DNA of 64,000 bases from JBBQLG01 sp964251665 (GTDB lineage Bacteria > Bacteroidota > Bacteroidia > Cytophagales > Spirosomataceae): NCBI GenBank assembly GCA_964251665.1, contig CAXUKO010000002.1:1-64000 (forward strand), written 5' to 3'. A program made the position numbers and the translations under genes. The notes under the pieces were generated by a model. The model saw nothing but the letters and a program-made list of their open reading frames with translations. It was not told the DNA's origin and ran no database searches. Below, in pieces: positions 8,244 to 16,970 of the stretch. How positions within the stretch are numbered: the first letter of the stretch is position 1; each line of letters begins with the position of its first letter.

Positions 8244-8858
8244 TCAGTCACGTTTAACCAAATTGTTAACCGTTGGCAGGTAGGGCAGGAGCGTTTGCCG
8301 CCAGACCGCGTAACCAGCCGGACTCAGGTGCAGGCCATCGGTTTCAAAATAAACCCGGCGCGGGGCTCCTTTCTCGTCCAGCAGCGGCCCGGCCATATCA
8401 ATGTACTGCGTATTGGGCCGACTGGCAATTTCCTGTTTGATGAGCTGGTTCGTGCGCTGAATCTGCTCCCGTAAATTCCAGCGGGCCACGCTGGTTTTAA
8501 TGGCCATGAACGACAGGGGGACACCGGGCAGGTGGTGCTGCATTTTCTCCATCAGTTCGCAGAAAAACAGGCAAACTTCTTCAGGGTGGCGACCGTCGCC
8601 GAGGTCATTGTCACCCGCGTAAAACAGCACGGAGGCTGGTTTGGCGGGTATCAGCATGCGCTCGAAAAACCAGGTACAGGCCGCCAGGGTGGAACCGCCA
8701 AAGCCGAGATTCAGGGTGTTCAAATCCGGAAAATCATCCGCCAGGGTGGTCCACAGCCGGATGGAGGAGCTGCCGTAAAATACCACGCGGTCGTCGGCCG
8801 GGGGCAGCGATTGAATCTTTTGTTCAAGTAAGCGTATTTCGTCTTCGTACCAGGTCAT
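8244..8858 (-). CDS. SGNH/GDSL-family hydrolase
   Basis: A 204-residue SGNH hydrolase. Block I is VVFYGSSSIRLW (catalytic Ser), block II has the conserved Gly in LNLGFGGST, block III is YAGDNDLGDGRHPE (the Asn of the oxyanion hole) and block V is DGLHLSPAGYAVW (catalytic Asp-His). The family hydrolyses ester bonds of lipids, acetylated sugars or similar molecules. There is no obvious signal peptide. The open frame extends 21 codons further upstream, but MTWYEDEI directly precedes the first conserved helix and is preferred. It starts 16 bases after the end of the molybdopterin oxidoreductase gene and is probably co-transcribed with it. Confidence 0.88.
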   Translation of the reverse strand: MTWYEDEIRLLEQKIQSLPPADDRVVFYGSSSIRLWTTLADDFPDLNTLNLGFGGSTLAACTWFFERMLIPAKPASVLFYAGDNDLGDGRHPEEVCLFFCELMEKMQHHLPGVPLSFMAIKTSVARWNLREQIQRTNQLIKQEIASRPNTQYIDMAGPLLDEKGAPRRVYFETDGLHLSPAGYAVWRQTLLPYLPTVNNLVKRD

Positions 8859-8874
8859 GTAGCTTAAAAGGCAA

Positions 8875-11037
8875 TTAGTATAAAATTGTTTCCGGGGGCA
8901 GGGAAGCAGTTTCCAGCACATCTACCCAAACGGGCACGCCCGAGAGAACAGCATTTCCCGTCAGTTCGTCCAGTTTGGTTTCGTCGGTGAGGTCGTTGAT
9001 GCTCACACCGGCATGTTGCCGGGCCACATCTAACCGAATGCCCGGCCGGTTGTGACCGTAGCCATGTGGTATACAAACCACGCCCGGCATCATATCGTTT
9101 GTCACTTCGGCCGGTAATTCTACCTGCCCCACCCGCGAGCGCACCCGGACGGCATCGCCGGTGGTAACGCCCAGCGCAACTGCATCGGCCGGATTTAGCT
9201 GAAGTGTACAGCGATTGCGACCCTTCACCAGGCGGTGCGCATTGTGCATCCAGGAGTTGTTGTCGCGCAGGTGCCGACGGCTGATAAGCAGTAGCTGCCC
9301 ATCGGCTAAAGGCGCTGCACGGAGGCTCCGCCGGACGCGGTCGAGATCGGCTAAAAAGGGAGCAGGGGCGAGGTTAATGCGTCCGTTTGCCGTAATGAGT
9401 CGACCGGGTAACTGTGATTGGAGCGGTCCCAGATCAATGCCGTGCGGGTATTGGCGCAGGGTGTCTATCGACAGGCCGTGACTTTGCCCATACGGGCCGT
9501 AGCGCAGGCCCAGATCCAGTTTGGTTTCAGGATTGGTCAGTGTGGGAGCGGTAGCCGAACCAAAATCGTCGTGTTCGAGCCGGAGCCGCAGTTCATCAAA
9601 AATTTCCCAGTCGTAGCGGGCGTCGGGGCTTTTGGGGAGCATCGGTTCTGAATAGCGCGTGGTGTTGCGAATGGCCAGGGCATGAAACGTTAGGTCGTAA
9701 TGCGCGACTTCCAGACCCGTAGCCGGGGGCAGAATATAGTCGGCGTGGCGGGTTGTTTCGTTCAGGAAAATATCGATTGACACCATGAGATCCAGACCAG
9801 CGAGCGCGTCGTCCAACTGACCGCCGTTGGGCGTCGAGAGCACCGGGTTGCCGCAACTCGTCACCATCGCCCGAATTTTACCAGGGCCGGGCGTTTGAAT
9901 TTCTTCGGCCAGGCACGAAACGGGCAGCTCACCCATAAACTCGGGCCGGTTGCTAACCCGGCTTCGGAAGCGGTCGTAGCGGGTGTAAGGCTTTGGTTTG
10001 CCAGTAGGACCACCGCCCAGTAAGTCAATCGCGGGCGAGGTAAACATCATTCCGCCGGGCTGATCAAGGTGGCCCGTCAGCATATTCAGAGCGTTGATAA
10101 GCCAGAGACACAGCCCGCCAAATTCCTGCACCGACACGCCAACCCGGCCATAGAGCGCGGCCCGCTCGGCAGCGGCCAGTTCCAGGGCAAGCCGCCGGAT
10201 TACCGTTGCCGACATGCCTGTGATGAGCGCGACCCGCTCCGGTGTGAAATCGGCAGCGGCATCCCGCAGGGTGTCGAAGCCATCGGTAAATTCGGCCAGC
10301 CGACCCGGATTTACTTTGTTCTCGGCAAACAGCGTCTGCACCATCGCCAGCAGCAGAAACACGTCGGTGCCGGGGCGGATGAAGTGGTGTTCGTCGGCCC
10401 GGTTAGCAGTTTCGGTGCGCCGGGGATCAACGACAATGACTTTACCCCCGCGTTGTTGAATGGCCCGCAGGCGGTTGGCGACGTCCGGGGCGGTCATGAT
10501 ACTACCGTTGCTGACGATGGGATTACCGCCCAGGATCAGCCAGAAATCGGTTCGGTCGAGGTCGGGAACGGGCATCAGCAGGGGATGACCAAAAAGTTGC
10601 CAGGCCGCGAAATGATGCGGAAACTGATCGACCGATGAGGCTGAAAAAAGCGTCCGGGTACCCATCGCTTTCACGAAGCCCGGTGCGGCCAGAAACGTAC
10701 CTGAGTTATGAACAGAGGGATTACCCGCATAAAACCCAACAGCATTGGGGCCATATTCTGCGCGGATTTGCCGCAGCCGGTCGGCCACTTCATCGAATGC
10801 CTGCTCCCAACTGATGCCAATCCAGCCCGTTTCGGTACGTTTCAGCGGGGTACGCAGCCGGTTGGGATCTTCATAAATATCCTTTAGCCCTACGGCTTTC
10901 GGGCAAATGTGGCCCCGGCTGAAGGGGTCGTTTTTGTCGCCCTGAATGCTTAGTACTACCCCGTTGTCATGGGTGATCTCAAGGCCACAAATGGCTTCGC
11001 ACAGGTTGCAGGCCCGGTAGTGGGTTTGGATAGGCAT
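8875..11037 (-). CDS. Molybdopterin-dependent oxidoreductase (formate dehydrogenase / nitrate reductase superfamily)
   Basis: A 720-residue protein of the DMSO-reductase superfamily. A 4Fe-4S cluster is predicted from Cys10, Cys13, Cys17 and Cys45. The central part contains the molybdopterin domain (WISWEQA-type segment, VVDPRRTETA) and the C-terminal fifth is a dinucleotide-binding domain (GDAVRVRSRVGQVELPAEVT). There is no twin-arginine signal, so it should be cytosolic. The superfamily moves oxygen atoms or hydride at a bis-MGD molybdenum; the substrate is not readable here. No partner electron-transfer subunit or cofactor gene lies nearby. The chosen start (MPIQTHYRAC) is 16 codons inside the open frame, just before the first cluster Cys. 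Confidence 0.88.
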   Translation of the reverse strand: MPIQTHYRACNLCEAICGLEITHDNGVVLSIQGDKNDPFSRGHICPKAVGLKDIYEDPNRLRTPLKRTETGWIGISWEQAFDEVADRLRQIRAEYGPNAVGFYAGNPSVHNSGTFLAAPGFVKAMGTRTLFSASSVDQFPHHFAAWQLFGHPLLMPVPDLDRTDFWLILGGNPIVSNGSIMTAPDVANRLRAIQQRGGKVIVVDPRRTETANRADEHHFIRPGTDVFLLLAMVQTLFAENKVNPGRLAEFTDGFDTLRDAAADFTPERVALITGMSATVIRRLALELAAAERAALYGRVGVSVQEFGGLCLWLINALNMLTGHLDQPGGMMFTSPAIDLLGGGPTGKPKPYTRYDRFRSRVSNRPEFMGELPVSCLAEEIQTPGPGKIRAMVTSCGNPVLSTPNGGQLDDALAGLDLMVSIDIFLNETTRHADYILPPATGLEVAHYDLTFHALAIRNTTRYSEPMLPKSPDARYDWEIFDELRLRLEHDDFGSATAPTLTNPETKLDLGLRYGPYGQSHGLSIDTLRQYPHGIDLGPLQSQLPGRLITANGRINLAPAPFLADLDRVRRSLRAAPLADGQLLLISRRHLRDNNSWMHNAHRLVKGRNRCTLQLNPADAVALGVTTGDAVRVRSRVGQVELPAEVTNDMMPGVVCIPHGYGHNRPGIRLDVARQHAGVSINDLTDETKLDELTGNAVLSGVPVWVDVLETASLPPETILY

Positions 11038-11100
11038 ATACGTTAGCGCAGGAAAGGGCTGGAATTGACAGGACAAGATACGCAAATATTGAGTGGTGTA

Positions 11101-11162
11101 ACCGGTGGGCGTTTGTATCAGCCCATGACTTCAGTCATGGGCTGATACAAACGCCCACCGGT
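11101..11162. repeat. Perfect 30-base inverted repeat in a divergent intergenic region
   Basis: Two 30-base arms match perfectly around a two-base TC centre. The inner part contains GCCCATGACT and AGTCATGGGC, the outer part ACCGGTGGGCG. A shorter direct repeat of GATACAAACGC follows at about 11170. It lies between divergent genes, so it is not a terminator for either. It could be a mobile palindromic repeat or an operator. Confidence 0.85.
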
Positions 11163-11213
11163 CATGTGCGGATACAAACGCTAATTTTTTCGTGCTTATC
11201 CGGCTCCGCCCGT

Positions 11214-11221
11214 TAGCTTTG
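11214..11221 (+). promoter_or_regulatory. -7 promoter element TAGCTTTG of the lactonase gene
   Basis: An exact TAnnTTTG match 24 bases upstream of the lactonase start codon. No convincing -33 element is seen. Confidence 0.5.
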
Positions 11222-11244
11222 AACGTTTAGACCCTTTACTGTTT

Positions 11245-12378
11245 ATGAAATCACTACTGACAACTGCTGTTTTACTGTCCGGTCTGCATGGTATGAACGC
11301 CAGCGCACAATCAACCCATGAGGTACTCTACGTCGGTACTTACTCGCTCCGGGGCAGCGAGGGTATTTACGCGTTTGACTTCGACCGGTCGGCCGGTACG
11401 TTCAAACCGCTGCAAACTACGGCTGAGCTAAAAAGTCCGTCGTTTCTTACGTTCCATCCATCGGGCAAGTACCTCTACGCCGTCAGCGAAGCCGGTGAAC
11501 GTTCAGGATCGGTGGGTGCCTACTCTATCGACTCCAAAACCGGGAAGCTGACGTTTCTCAATAAACAGTCGTCGCACGGGAACGGTCCGTGCTACGTCAA
11601 TGTCGACAAGACCGGTAAATGGGCGTTTGTGGCTAATTACGGCGGTGGCAGTATGGCTGTGCTGCCTATTCAGGCGGATGGTAAACTCGGCCCCGCTACG
11701 GACAGTGCTCAGTATAGCGGCACCGGAGCCAACAAGGAACGGCAGGACAAGGCGCATGCGCACTCGGTGACGCTCTCGCCCGACAACAAGTATGTGTACG
11801 TAGCCGATCTGGGCACCGATAAAGTCTACATCTACGAACTCGATACGGTGCATGGCAAACTGAAACCGGCAAAAACGTCCTTCGCTACCGTAAAACCCGG
11901 TTCCGGTCCGCGTCACCTGACGTTCGACCCGGCGGGTAAATTCGTGTATCTGGTGGAGGAGATTACGTCATCGACCGCCGTTTTCACGTACGATCCGAAA
12001 ACCGGGGCATTGACAATGGTGGAGGATGCCGTGAAATCATTACCCGCCGACTTCACCGGCAATAACACCAGCGCCGATATTCATACCTCGCCGGATGGCA
12101 AGTTTCTCTACCAGTCGAACCGGGGCTACAATGCGCTGGCGATCTATTCCATAGCGAAGGACGGTAAACTAACCCTGATTGGTCAGCAGCCGGTAGGTGG
12201 CAAAGTGCCCCGCAATTTCATGGTCGACCGCCGGGGTGAGTATGTGCTGGTAGCCAATCAGGACACTGATAATGTGGTGGTCTATAAACTGGATACGAAA
12301 ACGGGTAAGCTCACCGCTACGGGTACCGAACTGAAGATTCCCGCGCCCGTTTGCGTGCGGATTATGGAGTTGAAATAG
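11245..12378 (+). CDS. Exported lactonase, 6-phosphogluconolactonase-like beta-propeller
   Basis: A 377-residue protein of the lactonase/3-carboxymuconate cyclase family, a seven-bladed beta-propeller. The signal peptide runs to about ASAQS (residue 22), so this copy acts in the periplasm or outside. Blades repeat a pattern such as LTFHPSGKYLYAVSE, VTLSPDNKYVYVADLG and HTSPDGKFLYQSNRG. Cytosolic relatives (Pgl) hydrolyse 6-phosphogluconolactone; exported ones are inferred to open sugar lactones. That would fit the sugar-oxidising ThuA fusion a few kilobases away, though no operon links them. Confidence 0.88.
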   Translation: MKSLLTTAVLLSGLHGMNASAQSTHEVLYVGTYSLRGSEGIYAFDFDRSAGTFKPLQTTAELKSPSFLTFHPSGKYLYAVSEAGERSGSVGAYSIDSKTGKLTFLNKQSSHGNGPCYVNVDKTGKWAFVANYGGGSMAVLPIQADGKLGPATDSAQYSGTGANKERQDKAHAHSVTLSPDNKYVYVADLGTDKVYIYELDTVHGKLKPAKTSFATVKPGSGPRHLTFDPAGKFVYLVEEITSSTAVFTYDPKTGALTMVEDAVKSLPADFTGNNTSADIHTSPDGKFLYQSNRGYNALAIYSIAKDGKLTLIGQQPVGGKVPRNFMVDRRGEYVLVANQDTDNVVVYKLDTKTGKLTATGTELKIPAPVCVRIMELK

Positions 12379-12467
12379 GAAGCTGTTCAGGGTTCACGGG
12401 TAAAAGAAGTATTGTAAAAGCCGTTTAGAATTTTCGTTTTCCCTTTCGTGACGCTGTGCAAAGGATT

Positions 12468-12540
12468 TTGTGTCATCCTGAGGCAGGAAGGATCTTAGCG
12501 ATTTGGTACCTAAGATCCTTCCTGCCTCAGGATGACACAA
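12468..12540. repeat. Perfect 31-base inverted repeat with an 11-base loop
   Basis: The arms begin TTGTGTCATCCTGAGGCAGG and end in the complementary sequence; the loop is CGATTTGGTAC. It lies between two plus-strand genes and has no T-tract. It resembles a widespread intergenic repeat built on GTCATCCTGAG, so a selfish repeat is more likely than a dedicated terminator. Confidence 0.85.
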
Positions 12541-12602
12541 ATCGTCGGTTTTGGGGTGAAAATCTTAAACAGCTTCATAAATTGGTTGGCTAACAGGAAC
12601 GG

Positions 12603-13520
12603 ATGGATAAACTCAAATTTGTAAAACAGGCGAAAGAGCAGTACGATCAGGGCAATAACGTAATTCAGTTTCTGAAGAACCTGGACCAGAGTACAACCAC
12701 CTCCATACAGGATATTCTCATCAGCTACGACTTACAGGCGGGTTCGTACGTTCGCGGGTTTCGGACGATGGGGGCGTTGAAAGAAAGGTATAATCAGGGC
12801 CTTGTTGACGTGCTGAATAACCTTGGCCCTTTTACGTCTATTCTGGAAGCCGGGGTTGGCGAAGCGACTACGCTCGGTCGGGTCGTGTCGGGTCTCGCCA
12901 ATCCTGTCGAAACCGCCCTTGGCTTTGACATTTCATGGTCAAGAGTTCACTATGGAACGGGTTTTCTGCGGGAACAGGGCGTTCAGAATGCCAGACTTTT
13001 CACGGGCGATTTGTTCCAGATGCCGCTGGCCGATAATTCGGTCGATGTGGTCTATACGTCGCACTCGATAGAACCCAACGGTGGCCGGGAGCTAGACGCT
13101 CTGGCTGAATTGTACCGGGTCGCCAACAAGTATATGGTCCTGCTCGAACCGAGCTATGAACTGGCTGGCGAAGAAGCCCGTACCCGCATGTTGCATCACG
13201 GGTACGTGACAACGCTGGTTGCCTCAGCTCAGGCGCTGGGGTACACGATTCGGGAGCACCGCCTTTTCGATGTGTCCACCAATCCACTGAACCCGACCGG
13301 CTTGTTGGTGATTGAGAAAAACGGGCCGCTCTCGCCGTCTGCAACTCCTTTTCTGGCTTGTCCGCATACGAAGGCCCGGCTGAGCGAGTTTGACGATGCC
13401 CTGTTTTCTCCGGAAAGTCTGCTGGCGTATCCGAAGATAAAATCCATACCGTGCCTTTTGCCGCAGAACGCCGTTCTGGCCACTCATTTCCTGAATGAAT
13501 ATCGTGATTTGGCAGAGTGA
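12603..13520 (+). CDS. SAM-dependent methyltransferase with C-terminal Trm112-like segment
   Basis: A 305-residue class I methyltransferase. Motif I is ILEAGVGEATTLG (about residue 80), motif II includes ALGFDISWSRV, and the motif IV region is NSVDVVYTSHSIEPNG. The last 55 residues look like a Trm112/UPF0434 zinc-ribbon segment: FLACPHTKARL, later YPKIKSIPCLLPQNA. Trm112 proteins normally activate methyltransferases in trans; here the module is fused, and the second Cys of the usual CPxCK is replaced, so zinc binding is doubtful. Substrate unknown; natural-product or lipid methylation are guesses. Confidence 0.75.
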   Translation: MDKLKFVKQAKEQYDQGNNVIQFLKNLDQSTTTSIQDILISYDLQAGSYVRGFRTMGALKERYNQGLVDVLNNLGPFTSILEAGVGEATTLGRVVSGLANPVETALGFDISWSRVHYGTGFLREQGVQNARLFTGDLFQMPLADNSVDVVYTSHSIEPNGGRELDALAELYRVANKYMVLLEPSYELAGEEARTRMLHHGYVTTLVASAQALGYTIREHRLFDVSTNPLNPTGLLVIEKNGPLSPSATPFLACPHTKARLSEFDDALFSPESLLAYPKIKSIPCLLPQNAVLATHFLNEYRDLAE

Positions 13521-13644
13521 TAAAAGGCGTAGTGAGCGTATAAGCCCGTTCAACTTATTTTAAACGAATGATCACCAGGTACTTTTTTGCCATTTTCGAG
13601 GTACAAAACAATATTTGCCCATACTAACTTCCCATTCACTCGTC

Positions 13645-15258
13645 ATGAGTTATTGTTACGCTAAAGAAAAGGCTTTTGCTCGTTATGCTGTATGTCTCTT
13701 AGTCTTAGTTGTCGTCGTTTCTTCTTCCCTCTTCGCGCAAACGAGTACTGTTAGCCTGACCGTCAGTAACGCCTTATCGTGTTCGGCCCTATCGGCTACC
13801 TTAACGGCTACTTCTTCCTGCACAGGCGCGGTAACGTACCAATTTGCTGGACCTGACGATTTCATCGCTTCAAACACAACGGGTATTATCAGTACCACGA
13901 TCGAAGGTCCCTATACAGTTACGGCCATCAGTGCAAATTGTCAGGCGATAGGTGCTACATCGGTCAGCAGTACGTTACCACCCGACTACCGACCGCTTGT
14001 AGATCTGTACAGAGCCACCAACGGAGCCAACTGGACGAACCACACTAACTGGCTATCTAACTGTGAACCGTGTAGCGGCTGGTTTGGCGTCGCCTGCGAA
14101 AATGGCCGGGTAAAGTATCTGATACTTAATCAAAATCAGTTGAGCGGTAGCTTGCCAAAAAGTATTGGGCAACTGGATCAGCTTGAGGAATTACACTTGG
14201 GCGTTAATCAAATTGGGGGAGTACTCCCCTATCAGGTAGGCAGACTGAAGCAACTGCGTGTACTGGCTTTGCAGGAAAACGCAATTAGTGGCGCGCTACC
14301 TGATAGTTTAAATGAATTAACCCGTCTGGGGCAATTATTCCTAAACGCCAACCAGATTAGTGGTCTGCCACAAACGATGCGAAAACTGACGGCCTTAAGC
14401 GGTTTGTATCTGAATGGCAATCAACTTAGCGGTTCTGTGCCTGACTATACCCGGTTGCCGCCAAACTTGAGTGGGCTTGATCTTTCGTTAAATTCGTTGT
14501 CGGGAACAATACCGGCTGAACTTGCCCAACTTCCGCTGACAAACCTTGCCCTGAGTGGAAATCAGTTGACAGGGACTATCCCAACGAGCTTCAGTACGCT
14601 TTCCGAGCTACAATCGCTTCGGTTAGACAATAATCAGTTGACTGGTACGATTCCAGTCAGTTTGAGTGCCCTGACAAAGCTACAAGCGTTGGGTTTGTTC
14701 AATAATCAGTTCTCTGGCACAATTCCTAACAGCTTTAGCGTAATGACTGAATTACGCTATCTATTTCTAAGTAAAAATCAGCTCACAGGCTCAATACCAG
14801 ATAGTTTCTGGACAATGAACGGGATGGTGGATCTTCGGCTCGATGGCAATCAGTTAACTGGCATGATTCCCAGTTATATTAGCTCATTCGCTAATTTGCA
14901 GACTCTATACTTACAAAATAATCAGTTATCGGGTTGCTTGCCTGCTTCACTTAGTATCCATTGTGGTAAACAGGTTGCCATTTATAATAATCCGGGTTTA
15001 TTTAACAATGGTGATTGGGATGCTTTTTGCCAAACTGGGGTGGGGGGAAGCGAACAACTCACGACTGTAAAGGACGGTCCCTGGCACGACCCCGGAACGT
15101 GGAGTTGCGCAGTAGTGCCGCAGGCTACAGACCCAGTCTGGGTGCGTCATCAGGTAACGGTCATGCCCGGACAACTGAATCGGGCTAAAAAAGTCTGGCT
15201 GGAAGCATCTGGGAAACTGATGTACGAAGCAGGTGGTACGTTGCGATTAGGTTTGTGA
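13645..15258 (+). CDS. Exported leucine-rich-repeat protein (plant-type LRR)
   Basis: A 537-residue secreted protein. A signal peptide ends near SSLFAQT, followed by about 80 residues of Ig-like or adhesin-type beta sequence, then a plant-type LRR cap (LVDLYRATNGANWTNHTNWL with a Cys-rich GWFGVAC). About 13 LRRs of 23-24 residues follow (consensus LxxLxLxxNQLTGTIPxS). The C-terminal 60 residues (GPWHDPGTWSCAVVPQ onward) form a G8-like module found in surface proteins of this group. The frame also opens with a TTG ten codons earlier, but the ATG is preferred. The coding sequence is AT-richer than its neighbours. A surface recognition role is inferred. Confidence 0.85.
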   Translation: MSYCYAKEKAFARYAVCLLVLVVVVSSSLFAQTSTVSLTVSNALSCSALSATLTATSSCTGAVTYQFAGPDDFIASNTTGIISTTIEGPYTVTAISANCQAIGATSVSSTLPPDYRPLVDLYRATNGANWTNHTNWLSNCEPCSGWFGVACENGRVKYLILNQNQLSGSLPKSIGQLDQLEELHLGVNQIGGVLPYQVGRLKQLRVLALQENAISGALPDSLNELTRLGQLFLNANQISGLPQTMRKLTALSGLYLNGNQLSGSVPDYTRLPPNLSGLDLSLNSLSGTIPAELAQLPLTNLALSGNQLTGTIPTSFSTLSELQSLRLDNNQLTGTIPVSLSALTKLQALGLFNNQFSGTIPNSFSVMTELRYLFLSKNQLTGSIPDSFWTMNGMVDLRLDGNQLTGMIPSYISSFANLQTLYLQNNQLSGCLPASLSIHCGKQVAIYNNPGLFNNGDWDAFCQTGVGGSEQLTTVKDGPWHDPGTWSCAVVPQATDPVWVRHQVTVMPGQLNRAKKVWLEASGKLMYEAGGTLRLGL

Positions 15259-15342
15259 GCTAACAGGGCAAAGGCGACGGTGCATCCTGTGCCCACTGAT
15301 CCGAATGAAGTCGGTAGTAAGGCAAATGGGTCGTATCAGGTT

Positions 15343-15400
15343 AAGCTGTTTGGGTTCGCGTAGTTGCTGACCAGTCCACCGACGCGAACTCAAACAGCTT
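15343..15400. terminator. Likely terminator after the LRR gene
   Basis: A 19-base inverted repeat with one mismatch (arms AAGCTGTTTGGGTTCGCGT and its complement) and a 20-base loop, ending in CAGCTTTTAAAC on the plus strand. The rest of the 297-base gap up to 15555 shows nothing else recognisable. Confidence 0.65.
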
Positions 15401-15555
15401 TTAAACGCAGAATAGACCTGCGTGGCTAAGCTACATCGGACAGGCAGCACTTGAGTATGCAACGTTTTTATGCCCAACACATAGCTGTGTAAAACTTTGA
15501 TTATTAAGTAGTTTACTCAAACCCAGCACTCGTACAGCAACCACTTTAGAGCCCT

Positions 15556-16338
15556 ATGGATCAGCTAAGTGAAAGCCAGATAGCCCGTTTTATTGACGAA
15601 GGATTTGTCAGACTGGATAATGCTTTTCCTACGGCACTCGCTGATGAATGTCGGGCTATTTTGTGGAAAGCATCCCATTGTGACCCAAACCGCCCTGATA
15701 TGTGGGTGCAACCAGTTATCCGAATTGGAGAAATAGGGCTTGAACCGTTCAAAAAAGCAGCCAACACAACGATACTGCTTACTGCCTTTGATCAACTGGC
15801 AGGGAAAGGGAACTGGCTTCCCCGCTCAACACTTGGCTCATTTCCAGTACGGTTTCCGGGTAAAGAAAAAGCGGTAGACACCGGATGGCACGTTGATGCC
15901 AGCTTTCCGGGACCAAATCCCGATGACTACCTGGACTGGCGGATAAACATACACTCAAAAGGACGTGCCTTACTGATGCTTTTTCTTTTTTCGGATGTGG
16001 GCGAAAAGGATGCGCCTACCCGAATCAGGGTTGGCTCCCATCTTGACGTGGCAAGGCTACTGGAACCGGAAGGAGACAGCGGCTTGTCGTTTATGGAACT
16101 GGCTCATAAGCTGGATGCAACTGAAAACAGAGAAGAAATAGTGGCTACCGGAAGAGCGGGCACCGTTTATTTGTGTCATCCCTTTATTGCCCACGCGGCA
16201 CAGGACCATACGGGAAGTGTCCCTAAATTTATGGCGCAACCACCTCTACTGCCCGCTCAAGGGTTTAACCTTCAGCGAATAGACAGCGATTTTTGTCCTG
16301 TGGAAGTGGCTATTCTGAAAGGATTGAAAACAAGTTGA
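15556..16338 (+). CDS. Phytanoyl-CoA dioxygenase family protein
   Basis: A 260-residue Fe(II)/2-oxoglutarate dioxygenase-like protein. The iron-binding facial triad is visible as His112-x-Asp114 in GWHVDASF plus a distal His in LCHPFIAHAAQDH (about residue 217). A conserved Arg for 2-oxoglutarate is likely in or after that segment. Members hydroxylate varied small molecules; the substrate is not predictable. It stands alone in the plus direction and is AT-richer than average, like the LRR gene before it. Confidence 0.85.
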   Translation: MDQLSESQIARFIDEGFVRLDNAFPTALADECRAILWKASHCDPNRPDMWVQPVIRIGEIGLEPFKKAANTTILLTAFDQLAGKGNWLPRSTLGSFPVRFPGKEKAVDTGWHVDASFPGPNPDDYLDWRINIHSKGRALLMLFLFSDVGEKDAPTRIRVGSHLDVARLLEPEGDSGLSFMELAHKLDATENREEIVATGRAGTVYLCHPFIAHAAQDHTGSVPKFMAQPPLLPAQGFNLQRIDSDFCPVEVAILKGLKTS

Positions 16339-16567
16339 TAATTAGGTTCGTGTGCGCTTTGGGGGCGACAGGCTGTTTGCCCCGTAGTCGGGCATTCAGC
16401 TCCGCTGACCACGTATATAAAGAGTCCTACGGTTAGGGGGTGTCAGACGATTCTTTATCGGCCAGGGTTTGACTTGGTAGCTGGCATCCAAACAGGGCTA
16501 AATACCAGTGCAGTCGGCCGGGCTGGTACGTGCACATACCATAAACACCACATAACCCGTATACACC
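16339..16567. other. Intergenic region without a recognised gene
   Basis: 229 bases between the dioxygenase and RidA genes. It contains only a small inverted repeat, TACCAG / CTGGTA, at 16503-16528. No TAnnTTTG element, tRNA-like fold or terminator with a T-tract was seen. Confidence 0.5.
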
Positions 16568-16951
16568 ATGATGCCAATTGCTATTACCTCGACCGCCATC
16601 CCTCATCCCGTTATGACCTATTCGCAGGTCGTGAAGGTAGGTAACCTGCTGTTCGTAGCCGGACAGGCAGGCATTAATTTTGAGTCAGGTGCTATCTCGG
16701 ATGATTTTGAAACGCAGGCCCGGCAGGCGTTTGACAATCTTTCGACGGTGTTGCGGGCTGCCGGTTCGGGTCTGGCCAATGTCGCCAAGACGACGGTCTG
16801 GTTGGTCGATGCCGCAAACTTCGACTGCCTTAATAAGCTCTACGCCGAGTATTTTCCCACCAACCCGCCTGCCCGGTCAACGCCGGTAGTTGCTTTACCC
16901 AAAAAGGAGTTTCAACTATCCATCGAAGCGATCGCTACGGTAGACGCATAA
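16568..16951 (+). CDS. ridA: RidA-family enamine/imine deaminase
   Basis: A 127-residue RidA (YjgF/UK114) protein of normal length. RidA hydrolyses reactive enamine/imine intermediates, such as 2-aminoacrylate made by PLP enzymes, in the cytosol. Conserved features: an N-terminal hydrophobic strand ending VAGQAG, the DNLSTVLRAAGSGLANVAKTTV helix-strand, and the PARSTPVVALPKKE segment holding the carboxylate-binding Arg. A DinB-family gene follows after 19 bases and is probably co-transcribed. Confidence 0.92.
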   Translation: MMPIAITSTAIPHPVMTYSQVVKVGNLLFVAGQAGINFESGAISDDFETQARQAFDNLSTVLRAAGSGLANVAKTTVWLVDAANFDCLNKLYAEYFPTNPPARSTPVVALPKKEFQLSIEAIATVDA

Positions 16952-16970
16952 TTTTATACCTACCTTAGTC

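Noticed and set aside
16339..16567. A possible tRNA or riboswitch in the gap before ridA
   Set aside because: No T-loop motif, cloverleaf or known aptamer core could be found; only a six-base inverted repeat is present.
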